Counted from the first letter of the stretch, positions 1 through 9,767 are shown. The stretch: 64,000 bases of DNA from Caballeronia peredens (GCA_001544595.2 FCOH02000008.1:1-64000), one strand, 5' to 3'. Numbers and translations are program-made. Notes: a model not told the origin generated them from the sequence alone.

Positions 1-27
1 ATAATACTTATAACAACGGAGTAAAGG

Positions 28-864
28 ATGGAGATCAATCAAAATAAATTCACTCACACACAACTACGGCAGATCCCAGAGATCCATCGTGAAGTCTTCA
101 AGACCCTCTCCACCGAAGAACAACAGTTCTACTTCAGCGACAAACTCAATAAAAAGCAAAAAGCTGCCTTCTTGTTCATGGGTAGCGAAGACCGTGCTGA
201 CATCATGTCAGGCGAGCTTTCAGAGGAAGAGCTAGGTTTACGTCTCAGATATGCACCGACACGCGCCTTGAGAACCATCAACAAAGGCATGGTCCGTGAG
301 GAGCGCAGCAAAGCGATCTATAAGGCCGGGACAATTTGTGTAGCAATCGGCATCGCCTTGGTATGCACCGATCTGTTCATCAACACCTATTTGAAGAACA
401 AGCAGTTCATCGAGCTTTCCACCGCCTCCTCCTCTGACAAGCCGGTTCTCGCAATCAATAAGCTCCAAGCATTGAAGGTCGACAACAACCACGAGGTTGT
501 GATGAAAAAACCGACCACGATGAGCCAGACCGACTATGCACGCTATGTGGCTCAACCAAGCTTCAAGTGCGAACCTCTCGCCTCATTGTCTGAGAGCTTC
601 CTAACTGAGAGTGGTTTGCCAAAGTGCAAAACCGTAGGTGACGACATCTGGGTTGTTGGCTACACGATGACCAACACTTCCAGCATGCCTGTGCCGGCCA
701 TCGGCGTGGTGCACAAGGGAACTTACGTGAACTTCGACGGCAGCAAAGACTTCGGCCTCAAAACCGCCATCTTCCCGGGACTAGAGACTGTGAACTTCAC
801 GATGATTCCCTACGCCACCGAAAGTGCATTCCCCGAACTGACAGAGAACGCAGTAACCGAATAA
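28..864 (+). CDS. Hypothetical single-pass membrane protein of the mobile element
   Basis: This 278-residue protein is not recognised. Its N-terminal ~95 residues are charged and predicted cytoplasmic, one hydrophobic segment lies at about residues 100-117, and the C-terminal ~155 residues contain two cysteines (near 182 and 201) that could pair outside the membrane. The start follows a purine-rich ribosome site (GGAGTAAAGG). The leader TACTTATAACAA just upstream matches the leaders of other genes in this element, so its promoter probably lies at or just beyond the window edge. It is followed after 20 bases by the coupling ATPase gene and is likely co-transcribed with it, which suggests a role in conjugation or envelope assembly. 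That role is inferred from position only. Confidence 0.75.
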   Translation: MEINQNKFTHTQLRQIPEIHREVFKTLSTEEQQFYFSDKLNKKQKAAFLFMGSEDRADIMSGELSEEELGLRLRYAPTRALRTINKGMVREERSKAIYKAGTICVAIGIALVCTDLFINTYLKNKQFIELSTASSSDKPVLAINKLQALKVDNNHEVVMKKPTTMSQTDYARYVAQPSFKCEPLASLSESFLTESGLPKCKTVGDDIWVVGYTMTNTSSMPVPAIGVVHKGTYVNFDGSKDFGLKTAIFPGLETVNFTMIPYATESAFPELTENAVTE

Positions 865-884
865 GAAAAATAACAGGAGACAAA

Positions 885-3800
885 ATGAGCAACCCCTTAG
901 AACTCTTAGAACTTGCCCGCAACATCAAAGACTATATTTTCCCCAACATAGTGGGCGCGATATCCACGGGTGTGTTAGCAACCTACCTCAAAGGGATGTA
1001 TAACCATAAGCAGAGCCTACGCAACCAGCGTGAGAAGCAATTTGACGAAGTAGGCATCAAGAAAACTCTTGCTCTGAGATTCTTTCGTCGAGCAAATATG
1101 GTTATGGATGGGGCATTCAATGCTTTCGCCAACTCCATCTATCGTCCCGCCTACAATTATGTCGACGGCCTCGTGTCCGACAGCACCATTACACGAGTGG
1201 TTGACCGCCTTTTCTTCAAAAACGAAGGTCTCATCTCCGGCAAGTTTGCAGAACGTCTTGCCCGCGCACGCGCAGACTTCGATGTGAATGAGGATGCGTT
1301 CATGTGGCACACGCAACGCGCCCCAGACTTCCTGAACATATCGTCCACGATTTCTGGAAAGTTTTTCAACGGCCGAAGCATTAAGGACTACCTGCCAATG
1401 TTCGTCTCTGAGAAGACTTTCGCTGGTTCAATGAAGGCCGGACTCATTGCATTCGCGTTCTTCTTCACAGTCTTGTGTATCGCCTACAGACCCCAGACAT
1501 ACTTTGGTTATCTATCGAACCGGGCATTCAACGAGCACATTGACCATGTGGTGGAGACCGTCAAGCACAACCCTCAAGCGGTTGGAGAGTTGCGCAAGGA
1601 TTACTGGTCTCAAGCCGAGTTCTCTCAGATGTCTGACAAGGCTGGACAGGTAGCAGAAGACGAAGCAGCGTATCTGGTTTCGCATTCAGACGGATACTCT
1701 GCACATTGGTTCACCCGCATCCTCAAAAACGGAATCCTGACTAGCTTCATGCTCTCGTTGGGTGTTGGCTTGATGTTCACCCGTAAGGCCTACAAAACCG
1801 CCATCAAAAAGATGCGCATTCCCTACATTGAGGGGATGCAGGAAGAAGAAAACTACCAAGCACGTCGCGAAGCAATTCGCTCATTCAAACGGTCCATCGC
1901 TACCGCTAATCGCCGTGCGACAGGGTTCGACGCCAACAGCCCACTTTTCAGCATCATGAAGAGTAGCGGCAATTTTGAGAGCAAAGGTGTCATTGGAGCA
2001 ATCCGCAAAGGAGCCGCTCTTGTGCAATCCGCCCTTGATTTATGCCAGAGCACCTTGGTGTTCGGCAGCACTGGCGAGGGTAAGACACGCAAAGCACTTG
2101 AACCGGCAGTCGGAAGCATGTTCCAGATCAAAAGCCGCAACTTTGCCGAGGAAAAAGCCTACCAAGAGTATTTCGACCTTCGCACGAGCAAAGTCACTAG
2201 CAAGGCGAACCTCGACAAGTATGTCCCCCTGCCGACACCCAAATTCGTTGCGGCAATGGCAGGCATGGATATCAAAGCACAAATGTGGAAAGACGTTCGC
2301 GACCTTGCTACCAAAGCTGGCCTTCATAAGGAGTTTCGAATTGTCGGAGCCAAGCAGCGCAATGGTGAGTTCAGCATTGACTTGCTTCCGTTCATCATAA
2401 CGCCAGCTAAACTGGTCGCGATGTTGGAGTCCATGGAGTCTCAATTCGGCGGCAAGATTGAGCGCGACATCTGGGTCGGAACGGCTCTTAATGTGATTCG
2501 CTATCTCTATGATATTTGCTACTTGTTTGCCCGCACCATTGAAGGAGCCGAGTATCTGGAGAAGTTCAACGTCAAGCCGACATCCTTCTATCTCTTGTTT
2601 AAGCTCGCTATCGAGGACGCTGGCAAGAACAGAACCTTGCTTGCCCACTGCGTGCATGCCATCTATGAATGTGCGAAGAATTATCCCGAGCGCATTGCGG
2701 ACATCCTCACCCACGAGCGCATCTACAGCATCAACTACATGCTCACTGAGTGGCCTAAGGTTCCAGAGGAGACACGTGGAGGCTTCATCGTGAATATTCA
2801 GAAGCTTCTTGCTGGTCTCAACAGCGAAGAGTTGCGTCCCTTCCTCACCGGTGTTTCGTCCAACTCCATCACCGTGGCTGAGTTTTGGCAAAACATCATT
2901 GCCTTCAACTTGAACATGGACCATTACGGCACCACTGGGAAGTTTGTACTTATGTGGATCAAGACCATGATGTTCGAAGAGGCGATTGCTAGGCAGCAGC
3001 GGTTTAGCCAAAAGGTCGTGGACATTAGTGAGCACTTCTTCCGCACATACCCGACCGCCCGCAAAGTCGAGACACCGATTGAGGAGATCTTGCCCGACTA
3101 TGTGTCTGACGCTAACTTGCATATCTTGGATGCCTACCTTGAAAAGTGCGAGGAGGTTCAGATTGCTGTGGCTGAGGAATGGCGCCTCGGGTCCTTCAAG
3201 GAAAAGCTGCTCGCTATCGTTGCGACGCAACCAAAGGCTCCATACGAAAGAACCGCTACCACAAACCCTGAAGCCATCATCGTCGCCAAGGAAGCCCTGA
3301 AGCTCGATGCAGAGTTCCGCCACGTAGAAGCTCGCCTATGTGAGCAGACCGTGAGCATCTCAGGAATCAGCCCAACCTGGTTCGAAGCACAAGAGGGTGA
3401 TGATGCCGCAACTCGCGCAGCCAAGCGCGATGACATGGCTCTCTACTATGAGCTTGTAGATGCCAGAACCCGCGTGAGTCGCGAGCGCCTCTTTTTCGTG
3501 GCAGACGAGTATCAAGAGTTGATCACCGTTGATAAGACCGGCGGTGCATATAGTGACAAGAGCTTCCACAACGTGGCCCGCTCCGCTGGATGGCAAGGAA
3601 TCTATGCTACGCAAACACAAAACGCTTTGATTGACCGTATTGGCCGTGAAGCTGCCGACAACTTCATGAACCAGATGCGAACTCAAATCTTCCTTCCGAC
3701 CGAGGACAAGCCCACCCTTGAGTACATCGAGAAGATGAGCGGTGAGGTAGACATCTTCTCCAACCCGCTCGCTGGCAAGCAACTGGAAATCGCGAACAAA

Positions 3801-4358
3801 AAGACCGATGCCATCAACTACAACTATCTCAACGCAGCAATCAGCGCATCCGTTGAACTGAACAAGGGCAGTCTGTTGACCGCAGAGGAAAGAGCGAAAT
3901 ACGAGAGCTTTGCTTCCTCCTATCCCTACACGTATGACATCTTTGCTGAGCCTGACGTGATCGATGTGGACATGTCGAACATCATGCCGCGCGACCCGTT
4001 CAGCTATGCCTTCTCAGATGACGTAGACCTTGCCGTATTCAACTTCAAAGACCACTTCCTGAACCAAGGCGACATTGCGCACTACCAGACTGAGGGCTCG
4101 CTGAACTCTGGCCGGAAGGACAACCTGGATGAGATTCGCAGCAAGCTAAACGCTTCCACTAACACACGCGACGAGAACTACAAGAAGTTCCTTGCTGACA
4201 ACACACAGAAGGGCGCGAAGGCGATGACTGCGGTTGAATACACGAAGATGGGTGACACACAGGCGTTCGTGATTATGAAGCGGGCAAACATGACCATCAT
4301 CGACCAAGCTGTAGTGGGTCAAGCAAGTGATTATGTTGAAGATGCTGGAACTAACTAA
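885..4358 (+). CDS. VirD4/TraD-like coupling ATPase (type IV coupling protein family)
   Basis: This 1157-residue protein has the layout of a membrane-anchored DNA-pumping ATPase that delivers substrate to a conjugation channel. Hydrophobic segments lie near residues 16-35, 185-201 and 283-299. A Walker A motif (GSTGEGKT) is at 394-401. A Walker B motif (FFVADEYQ) has its acidic pair at 874-875, followed by the Q-rich sensor stretch (IYATQTQ) typical of VirD4/TraG/TraD. It is far longer than the usual 500-750 residues; about 470 residues separate Walker A from Walker B, so it has a large insertion. It lies between two small genes in one operon. No relaxase or VirB-like genes are visible here. 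Family assignment is good; the exact subtype is not resolved, and a pilus-linked FtsK/TraD-like role is possible. Confidence 0.8.
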   Translation: MSNPLELLELARNIKDYIFPNIVGAISTGVLATYLKGMYNHKQSLRNQREKQFDEVGIKKTLALRFFRRANMVMDGAFNAFANSIYRPAYNYVDGLVSDSTITRVVDRLFFKNEGLISGKFAERLARARADFDVNEDAFMWHTQRAPDFLNISSTISGKFFNGRSIKDYLPMFVSEKTFAGSMKAGLIAFAFFFTVLCIAYRPQTYFGYLSNRAFNEHIDHVVETVKHNPQAVGELRKDYWSQAEFSQMSDKAGQVAEDEAAYLVSHSDGYSAHWFTRILKNGILTSFMLSLGVGLMFTRKAYKTAIKKMRIPYIEGMQEEENYQARREAIRSFKRSIATANRRATGFDANSPLFSIMKSSGNFESKGVIGAIRKGAALVQSALDLCQSTLVFGSTGEGKTRKALEPAVGSMFQIKSRNFAEEKAYQEYFDLRTSKVTSKANLDKYVPLPTPKFVAAMAGMDIKAQMWKDVRDLATKAGLHKEFRIVGAKQRNGEFSIDLLPFIITPAKLVAMLESMESQFGGKIERDIWVGTALNVIRYLYDICYLFARTIEGAEYLEKFNVKPTSFYLLFKLAIEDAGKNRTLLAHCVHAIYECAKNYPERIADILTHERIYSINYMLTEWPKVPEETRGGFIVNIQKLLAGLNSEELRPFLTGVSSNSITVAEFWQNIIAFNLNMDHYGTTGKFVLMWIKTMMFEEAIARQQRFSQKVVDISEHFFRTYPTARKVETPIEEILPDYVSDANLHILDAYLEKCEEVQIAVAEEWRLGSFKEKLLAIVATQPKAPYERTATTNPEAIIVAKEALKLDAEFRHVEARLCEQTVSISGISPTWFEAQEGDDAATRAAKRDDMALYYELVDARTRVSRERLFFVADEYQELITVDKTGGAYSDKSFHNVARSAGWQGIYATQTQNALIDRIGREAADNFMNQMRTQIFLPTEDKPTLEYIEKMSGEVDIFSNPLAGKQLEIANKKTDAINYNYLNAAISASVELNKGSLLTAEERAKYESFASSYPYTYDIFAEPDVIDVDMSNIMPRDPFSYAFSDDVDLAVFNFKDHFLNQGDIAHYQTEGSLNSGRKDNLDEIRSKLNASTNTRDENYKKFLADNTQKGAKAMTAVEYTKMGDTQAFVIMKRANMTIIDQAVVGQASDYVEDAGTN

Positions 4359-4379
4359 ACCAATATAAGGAGACTCAAA

Positions 4380-4793
4380 ATGAACCAAGAATTTGACTAC
4401 ACAGAATGCAAGCGCCAATACCACCAAGACATCCTCAGCAAGACTGAGGAGAACCGCAAGGCTGGGCTAACCATTGACCCGAACCTGATGGCCGAACTGG
4501 ACGAGGTAATGAACGGACCAGGCTGGCAAGCCCTTGTTAACGGCCCCGAGCCGATTCCAGAAGCGGTCTACAAACGATACGACTTCGTTTCTGGCTCAAA
4601 GCAAACAGCAGAAGCAAAAGCCGAAGCCGCCAAGGAAGAGGCAGCAATCGCAAAAATCCTGATGGAGAAGTCAGCAGGATGGGCCAAAGAGAGAGCCCAG
4701 AAGGAGCGTAAAGCAAAAGAACATCAACAGCGGATGGAAGACCGACTAGCAAGCGGTGACTCGTTGATGGACGAACTCAACAAACTTTCCTAA
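4380..4793 (+). CDS. Hypothetical charged coiled-coil protein
   Basis: This 137-residue hydrophilic protein has no signal peptide or membrane segment. Its second half, from about residue 75, is a run of Ala, Lys and Glu residues expected to form a long charged helix or coiled coil. It has an AAGGAGA ribosome site and follows the coupling ATPase by 21 bases, so it is probably the last gene of that operon; a new promoter begins at 4810. I do not recognise a family. A partner or adaptor of the coupling ATPase is a guess from position. Confidence 0.7.
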   Translation: MNQEFDYTECKRQYHQDILSKTEENRKAGLTIDPNLMAELDEVMNGPGWQALVNGPEPIPEAVYKRYDFVSGSKQTAEAKAEAAKEEAAIAKILMEKSAGWAKERAQKERKAKEHQQRMEDRLASGDSLMDELNKLS

Positions 4794-4809
4794 TGCCGTG
4801 CCGTTACCA

Positions 4810-4837
4810 TTGACTTAGCATAGATTTTATTTATATT
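4810..4837 (+). promoter_or_regulatory. Promoter, 16-bp-spacer class
   Basis: TTGACT (4810-4815), 16 bp, TATATT (4832-4837). It lies upstream of the membrane protein gene at 4861 and probably drives 4861-8541. The leader after it has the element's common TACTTATAACAAGG sequence. Confidence 0.7.
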
Positions 4838-4860
4838 AATACTTATAACAAGGATAAAAA

Positions 4861-5313
4861 ATGAGTGCAACAACATACAAAGGATTTAGATCGATACTTG
4901 AAGACAGCACGCTTAGTTGGGCGGCCGCATTAGACTTCCTCATCCTCTATCCCTTCTTACGCCAATTCATCGTCCGCGCATCCACTGCTGTGCATAACAC
5001 GTGCTCAAAGGTCGGCTTCGTAGGTGAAGTTCTTGGGCTTTTCTTCAATCTATTCGGCCTCGTGTTCTTGTTCGCACTCATCTGGCCGGTTGTCTGCCTA
5101 GGCTTTCGCTTCCCCACTTTCTATATTGCGGCATGGATACGGCTGTTCCAAGGCGTCGGAGAGCATCGTTCTCGGACATTGAATATCGGACTTGTTGTGT
5201 TCTACAACATCTTCTTCTTCGTGGTCTACGTCCACTATGTCATGCCTTGGCTTGGCGGAATGTTTGGGGTTGGTGACCTTCACCAACTATTGATGGCGCT
5301 TGGAATTATCTAA
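4861..5313 (+). CDS. Hypothetical multi-pass membrane protein
   Basis: This 150-residue hydrophobic protein has about four predicted membrane segments, roughly at residues 18-36, 55-80, 84-100 and 115-135, and short charged loops. No family is recognised. It opens a transcription unit of envelope-associated genes (small secreted protein, ankyrin protein, large membrane protein) that leads up to the pilin array, so an envelope role is likely but inferred from context. Confidence 0.7.
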   Translation: MSATTYKGFRSILEDSTLSWAAALDFLILYPFLRQFIVRASTAVHNTCSKVGFVGEVLGLFFNLFGLVFLFALIWPVVCLGFRFPTFYIAAWIRLFQGVGEHRSRTLNIGLVVFYNIFFFVVYVHYVMPWLGGMFGVGDLHQLLMALGII

Positions 5314-5327
5314 AAAATGGAGACTTT

Positions 5328-5597
5328 ATGAAAAGACAAACAAAAGCAACAGTGGCAATACTTATCTTCACTATCTCAGCATCCGCTCATGCGGGCATCT
5401 TCACGAAGTTAGCAGTTGGAGCCGCACTCGCAGGAAGCACGGCATTCGTAGCCACCTCAGCCGGAGCGAAGCCGAGGGTGGATTGCACTGACCCAGACGT
5501 TAGGGCAAAACATCCCTTCATATGTGCGGGCAAAGACAAGATAGCCGCAGAAAAAGAGAAGCTCAAAGAGATGAAAGAAGCAAAGCAGTCAAAGTGA
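5328..5597 (+). CDS. Small exported protein
   Basis: This 89-residue protein has a clear Sec signal peptide ending in an AxA-type site (SAHA, about residue 22). A short Ala/Gly-rich hydrophobic stretch follows, then a Lys/Glu-rich tail. Two cysteines (about 53 and 65) could form a disulfide in the periplasm. The ribosome site (TGGAGAC) supports this start. A different frame also begins at 5300, but its product is low-quality. The gene lies in the 4861-8541 operon; the function is unknown. Confidence 0.7.
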   Translation: MKRQTKATVAILIFTISASAHAGIFTKLAVGAALAGSTAFVATSAGAKPRVDCTDPDVRAKHPFICAGKDKIAAEKEKLKEMKEAKQSK

Positions 5598-5644
5598 CAA
5601 CCTAGAAGCACGCAGGCAGAACAATAAATATAGGAGACCAATAA

Positions 5645-7174
5645 ATGAACAACAAGAACAAACTCAACACGAAACAGAAAGTAATCGCCGGCCTAGTCGT
5701 TCTCGCTATCGCTGGAGCCATCGGCACGAACTTCATGGGCGGCAACAAAGTAGAGCGTCACCACAGCACCGCTTCCAACGCGAAGACCGCTCAGCCTTCA
5801 GCTAAAGATGCTCAGCAAGCACATAACAAAGCAGAAACCCAAGCTCGTGCCATCGAGACCACTGGTGCGACCAACAACCAGTTGAAGGGTGTGGAGTCAG
5901 CCTCCACCATCAGCATAGACAATCTGGCAATCAAGCCCGAGCAAGCCGATTTGATGCTCTACAACGCAGCCGTAGCTGGAGACCTTCCAACTGCCAAGCA
6001 TCTCGTTGAGCAAGGTGTGAAGGTCTCCTTCACTGATAACGCCCTCTGCCAATACGACTTCGGCCCTCAAGCCGTCTTACCTTCTCAAGCCAGCACCATG
6101 CCGGCCAACCTGGATGAGATGGAAAAGATGATCATGACGGGTATGGACTTGCATCGCATGAGCCAGCGGTTTATCTACTCACCCACGGTTTGCAGCAAGC
6201 TCTTCATGCAAGCTTCCCTCTTCAAGATTCAGAAGCAAGACCAGCGTGAGACGTTCTACTACTATCACAACGACGACAGCGTCAACGCAACTCACAGCCA
6301 GTCCGTCAGCGACCAGATGAAGGCTGCGAACCAGGCAGCGATGGATGTTGAGGAGCGTAAGAGCCAGATGTTCAAATACTTCCTGTCTCAAATGCCAGCG
6401 AAGGACTACGAACAGTTGCCAGGCATCTTCCTTGACAGCCGTATCCCCTTCAGTTTGCGCGAACTGGCTCTGAACAAGTATCTCGATGACTTCGGCACAA
6501 CGCGTGGCGAGAACGCGCAGAAGTATCAAGCTCTGTATCGTGATGCTCTCAATGATCTTGCATCCAAGAGCCCAAGCGACCCCAACATTGCGGACGCCAA
6601 CAGCGAAGCCCAGAACCCGTTTGCTCCAATCATGATGGTTCTTCTAGATGAGTTGCACACCAACGCAACGGCCTATTACACCTTGTCTGACGGCATCAAA
6701 GGCCGCATGAAATACGATGCGAAGCTCGCAACGAAAGAGCTTCCCGAAATCGCGGTAGCGGACTGGGAACATGGCGGCATCAGCTATCAGGAGAACCCAA
6801 ACTCTGCTTTGTGGGAGAACGACCTCAACGGCAAGCAAGCGTTCAAGACCCTCTATGAGTTGAACGGCACCTTGAAGCTCATCAAAGAGGTTGTGGATAG
6901 CGGCAAGTTCAATATCAACCAGCAAGACGCAAGTGGAAACACCATCCTCCACTACACGGTTGCAAACCTGAACAATCGCCAGACCAACCGCACAACCGCC
7001 ACCTTTGTTCGTTACCTCTTGAACAAAGGTGCAGACGCAACCCTTCTGAACAAGAAGAACTTGTCCCCTCTTGAGATGGTTGAGCAGCGTCAGTCAGCAG
7101 TTGGTGGAAACCCAGACCTCATCGCCCCATTGATGGAAGTGAGCAAGGCATTCACAGACAAGCAATACAAGTAA
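5645..7174 (+). CDS. Membrane-anchored ankyrin-repeat protein
   Basis: This 509-residue protein has an N-terminal anchor at about residues 12-30 and a Ser/Ala/Gln-rich linker to about residue 95. A first ankyrin-like unit (residues ~98-120, ending LVEQGVKVSF) follows, then a long helical middle, and two C-terminal ankyrin repeats at about 425-490 containing the hallmarks DASGNTILHYTV and LLNKGADATLLNKKN. Ankyrin repeats mediate protein-protein contacts. The single anchor with no cleavage site suggests the repeats face the periplasm. It sits between a small exported protein and a large membrane protein in one operon. The partner is unknown. Confidence 0.75.
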   Translation: MNNKNKLNTKQKVIAGLVVLAIAGAIGTNFMGGNKVERHHSTASNAKTAQPSAKDAQQAHNKAETQARAIETTGATNNQLKGVESASTISIDNLAIKPEQADLMLYNAAVAGDLPTAKHLVEQGVKVSFTDNALCQYDFGPQAVLPSQASTMPANLDEMEKMIMTGMDLHRMSQRFIYSPTVCSKLFMQASLFKIQKQDQRETFYYYHNDDSVNATHSQSVSDQMKAANQAAMDVEERKSQMFKYFLSQMPAKDYEQLPGIFLDSRIPFSLRELALNKYLDDFGTTRGENAQKYQALYRDALNDLASKSPSDPNIADANSEAQNPFAPIMMVLLDELHTNATAYYTLSDGIKGRMKYDAKLATKELPEIAVADWEHGGISYQENPNSALWENDLNGKQAFKTLYELNGTLKLIKEVVDSGKFNINQQDASGNTILHYTVANLNNRQTNRTTATFVRYLLNKGADATLLNKKNLSPLEMVEQRQSAVGGNPDLIAPLMEVSKAFTDKQYK

Positions 7175-7185
7175 GCAGGCGAGCC

Positions 7186-8541
7186 GTGAGAAAGATTCTG
7201 ATTTTTACGGCTCTCTACCTTTTTTGTGAAGTCACTTACAACTTAGGCTTAGTAGAGTTCCTATCCAGCAAAAACACAACGATTGATACCTACAGCAACT
7301 TGGAGACCTTCGGCAAGCTTCTTTCTGCCGTAGGTTTTTCGTTGATTCTATCCAGGCTCGTTCCTGCCCGGATCAAGTTTGGCAAAGTGGCGAGTATCGC
7401 CATCCTCATCCCCGCCCTCTTCTACACCGAGACGTTTGCTTTCAATGCCATCTTGGACGGACTGCCGGCCCAGACCAAGGTCTATGGCTACATGGAAGGC
7501 GTGTATCGAAACGCGGTTCTCAATGGCAACATCCGAGACGAGCGATTCAGTAGCCCTCTCACAACCCGAGACAAGGTAGCACTATCTAGCATCGTCGCGA
7601 CCGACACGCACGACATCCAGACCGAGGTTGAAGGCTTCCTCTACACAACGGTTCCCGACAGCACGATTGATGGCTTCTATTCTGATTATCAGACCATCAA
7701 CACGAAGATTGATCCGTTTTACGCAAGCTACGCGCTTGCCAGTAAGCGATATGCCTTGCTTTCCACAAAAGCCCAGCAGGTAGCTCTTGCGCAGTTCAAG
7801 GAGAAGACTGGAGGCATTGAGCCAGGGCTAAGCCAGCAAGACTTTGCCCACGAACTTGCAAGACACTTCCCGAGCTACACGGCATACAGCGACACCATTG
7901 TCATCCCCGGCAACCCTCGTGTTGGACTTCTGGATGTTCGTGCTGGTGACATCCCCCTTGGCCTGAGCCAGGCAGCCTTCAGAGACTTCATGAAGGAGAA
8001 GCTTGCAACAGCACTGAGCAAGTCAAGAATAAGCGCTGCCAATATTGACAACCTACCCCATAGCCGAGACCTCATTGCATCGGTTTTCATCCCACCTCTT
8101 GCGATTGCGCTAAGCCTTTTGAGCATCATCCTCAATGCTTCCAGCTTGCTCGCCTCATACCGCAAAGTCCTAGGCACCCTCCCGATCATCGTTGCGCTTG
8201 CTATCGCGTTTTCGGCCTCTTCTAACCGGCTTGCAGTCAATGAGTGGGCGGGGCGTGCCCTCAATGTTGAAGTCGCCATGGCAACGGCTTTGAGCCCTTA
8301 CATGAGATTGCTGCATTCATCGTTCATTGACGACAACCATCCGGACGAGACCAACATCATTCGTGTCCACAAGCCCAAAGCCGTCGATTTCTCCGACATC
8401 GAGCAGAAGCTAACGGCACTGAAGAGCGAAGAGACCGACATGCCACCAGTTGATGAACGGCTGGAAGTAGACACAACCAAGCTCCAGGATCAAGGCTACT
8501 TTGGGCGCATCAAGACGACCAAAAACCCCTACACGAATTGA
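7186..8541 (+). CDS. Hypothetical membrane protein with large extracytoplasmic loop
   Basis: This 451-residue protein starts at a GTG 11 bases after the preceding stop. Hydrophobic segments are seen near residues 3-20, 40-56, 65-85, 300-320 and 328-345. The loop between about 90 and 295 is hydrophilic and probably outside the cytoplasm, and the last ~75 residues are charged. No family is recognised. It ends the operon before the pilin array. Confidence 0.72.
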   Translation: MRKILIFTALYLFCEVTYNLGLVEFLSSKNTTIDTYSNLETFGKLLSAVGFSLILSRLVPARIKFGKVASIAILIPALFYTETFAFNAILDGLPAQTKVYGYMEGVYRNAVLNGNIRDERFSSPLTTRDKVALSSIVATDTHDIQTEVEGFLYTTVPDSTIDGFYSDYQTINTKIDPFYASYALASKRYALLSTKAQQVALAQFKEKTGGIEPGLSQQDFAHELARHFPSYTAYSDTIVIPGNPRVGLLDVRAGDIPLGLSQAAFRDFMKEKLATALSKSRISAANIDNLPHSRDLIASVFIPPLAIALSLLSIILNASSLLASYRKVLGTLPIIVALAIAFSASSNRLAVNEWAGRALNVEVAMATALSPYMRLLHSSFIDDNHPDETNIIRVHKPKAVDFSDIEQKLTALKSEETDMPPVDERLEVDTTKLQDQGYFGRIKTTKNPYTN

Positions 8542-8577
8542 GCTTTTACCGTTCGTCTGAAAAAGCAGCCTTTCATC

Positions 8578-8605
8578 TTGACGCGACCAATTTTTTTCTT
8601 ATAGT
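8578..8605 (+). promoter_or_regulatory. Promoter of first pilin gene
   Basis: TTGACG (8578-8583), 16 bp, TATAGT (8600-8605). A 69-base A/C-rich leader with repeated AACAATAA units follows before the ATG at 8675. Confidence 0.7.
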
Positions 8606-8674
8606 CAAACATGAAGCGAGCGCAGTGCTTTCTTCAAACGACAACAATAAACAATAACAATAATTGGAGATCAT

Positions 8675-9133
8675 ATGCAAGTTCGTAGATTAAGCAATAT
8701 CAAAGCATCCGCATCAAAAGGTTTTACCCTCATCGAGTTGATGATCACTGTAGCAATCGTCGGTATCTTGGCAGCAGTAGCATTGCCAGCCTATCAAGAC
8801 TACACAATCCGTGGTCAGGTATCCGAAGGTTTCGTTTTATCCGGTGGCGTTCAAACTGCCGTCGCTGAATACTACGCTCAGAACGGTTCTTTCCCAGCCA
8901 CCCTCACGACCGTTGGTTTATCCGACCCAGTTGGCAAGTATGTGTCCGACATCGCAGAAGCGGGCACCGCTAGCCAAGGCGTCATCACCATCACCTACGG
9001 CGGTGCTTCTAACACTAAGATTGCCGCCAAGACTGTGACCTTAACCGCTAGCGACCCAGGCACTGGTGTCGTGCAGTGGAAATGCGCACCCGTGTCTCTG
9101 GCTCAGAAATACGTGCCCTCTAGCTGTAACTAA
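8675..9133 (+). CDS. Type IV pilin, copy 1 of 6
   Basis: This 152-residue prepilin has a 16-residue basic leader ending KG, cleaved before FTLIEL by prepilin peptidase (PilD). The mature protein has Phe1, Glu5, the conserved hydrophobic alpha1 helix ([14 protein letters not shown]) and a C-terminal cysteine pair (WKC ... SSC) that would close the D-loop, as in PilA-type major pilins. It differs from the next gene at only about 10 positions. It has its own promoter and hairpin terminator. No pilus motor, secretin or peptidase gene is in view, so assembly would need the host's or an unseen machine. Confidence 0.93.
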   Translation: MQVRRLSNIKASASKGFTLIELMITVAIVGILAAVALPAYQDYTIRGQVSEGFVLSGGVQTAVAEYYAQNGSFPATLTTVGLSDPVGKYVSDIAEAGTASQGVITITYGGASNTKIAAKTVTLTASDPGTGVVQWKCAPVSLAQKYVPSSCN

Positions 9134-9146
9134 TCAGCCCAACATT

Positions 9147-9166
9147 GCCCGCTTCGGCGGGCATTT
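9147..9166 (+). terminator. Hairpin after pilin 1
   Basis: GCCCGC-TTCG-GCGGGC stem-loop followed by ATTTAG. The stem is strong but the T tract is weak, so some readthrough into pilin 2 is plausible. Confidence 0.55.
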
Positions 9167-9192
9167 AGCTTAACTAAATTCTCCACAAGGCC

Positions 9193-9220
9193 TTGACATT
9201 GGCTAGAAGATCAATAAGGT
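9193..9220 (+). promoter_or_regulatory. Promoter of second pilin gene
   Basis: TTGACA (9193-9198), 16 bp, TAAGGT (9215-9220), followed by a 63-base leader rich in AACAATAA-like units. Confidence 0.68.
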
Positions 9221-9283
9221 GAAACATGTAGTCTGTAGTAACCACAATAACAATAAACAACAACAATAAATAGGAGACGTTGT

Positions 9284-9742
9284 ATGAAAATCCGTAAATT
9301 ACGCAATATCAAAGCATCAACCCAGAAGGGTTTCACCCTCATTGAACTGATGATCACCGTAGCAATCGTTGGTATCTTGGCAGCAGTAGCATTGCCTGCC
9401 TATCAGGACTACACAATCCGCGGCCAAGTATCCGAAGGTTTCGTTTTATCTGGTGGCGTTCAAACGGCCGTCGCTGAATACTACGCACAGAATGGTTCCT
9501 TCCCAGCTACTCTAAGCACCGTTGGTTTATCCGACCCAGTTGGCAAGTATGTGTCAGACATCGCAGAAGCAGGCACCGCTAGCCAAGGTGTTATCACTAT
9601 CACCTACGGCGGAGCAGCTAACACCAAAATCGCGAGTAACACTGTGACCTTGACCGCTAGCGACCCAGGCACTGGCGTCGTGCAGTGGAAGTGCGCACCC
9701 GTGTCTTTGGCACAGAAATACGTGCCATCTAGCTGTAACTAA
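9284..9742 (+). CDS. Type IV pilin, copy 2 of 6 (near-duplicate of copy 1)
   Basis: This 152-residue prepilin is co-linear with copy 1. It has a 16-residue leader ending KG, FTLIEL with Glu5, the same alpha1 helix and the same cysteine-closed C terminus. About 10 substitutions separate the two, mainly in the leader and around residues 110-120. The near-identity suggests a recent duplication or gene conversion, while separate promoters imply independent control. It probably encodes a major pilin. It is followed by a good terminator. Confidence 0.93.
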   Translation: MKIRKLRNIKASTQKGFTLIELMITVAIVGILAAVALPAYQDYTIRGQVSEGFVLSGGVQTAVAEYYAQNGSFPATLSTVGLSDPVGKYVSDIAEAGTASQGVITITYGGAANTKIASNTVTLTASDPGTGVVQWKCAPVSLAQKYVPSSCN

Positions 9743-9767
9743 TCCCCCTCTCTCTCCCCTTGCAGAA

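Noticed and set aside
2040..3323. 427-residue minus-strand ORF inside the coupling ATPase gene
   Set aside because: Antisense to a gene with Walker motifs and shows no protein family pattern.
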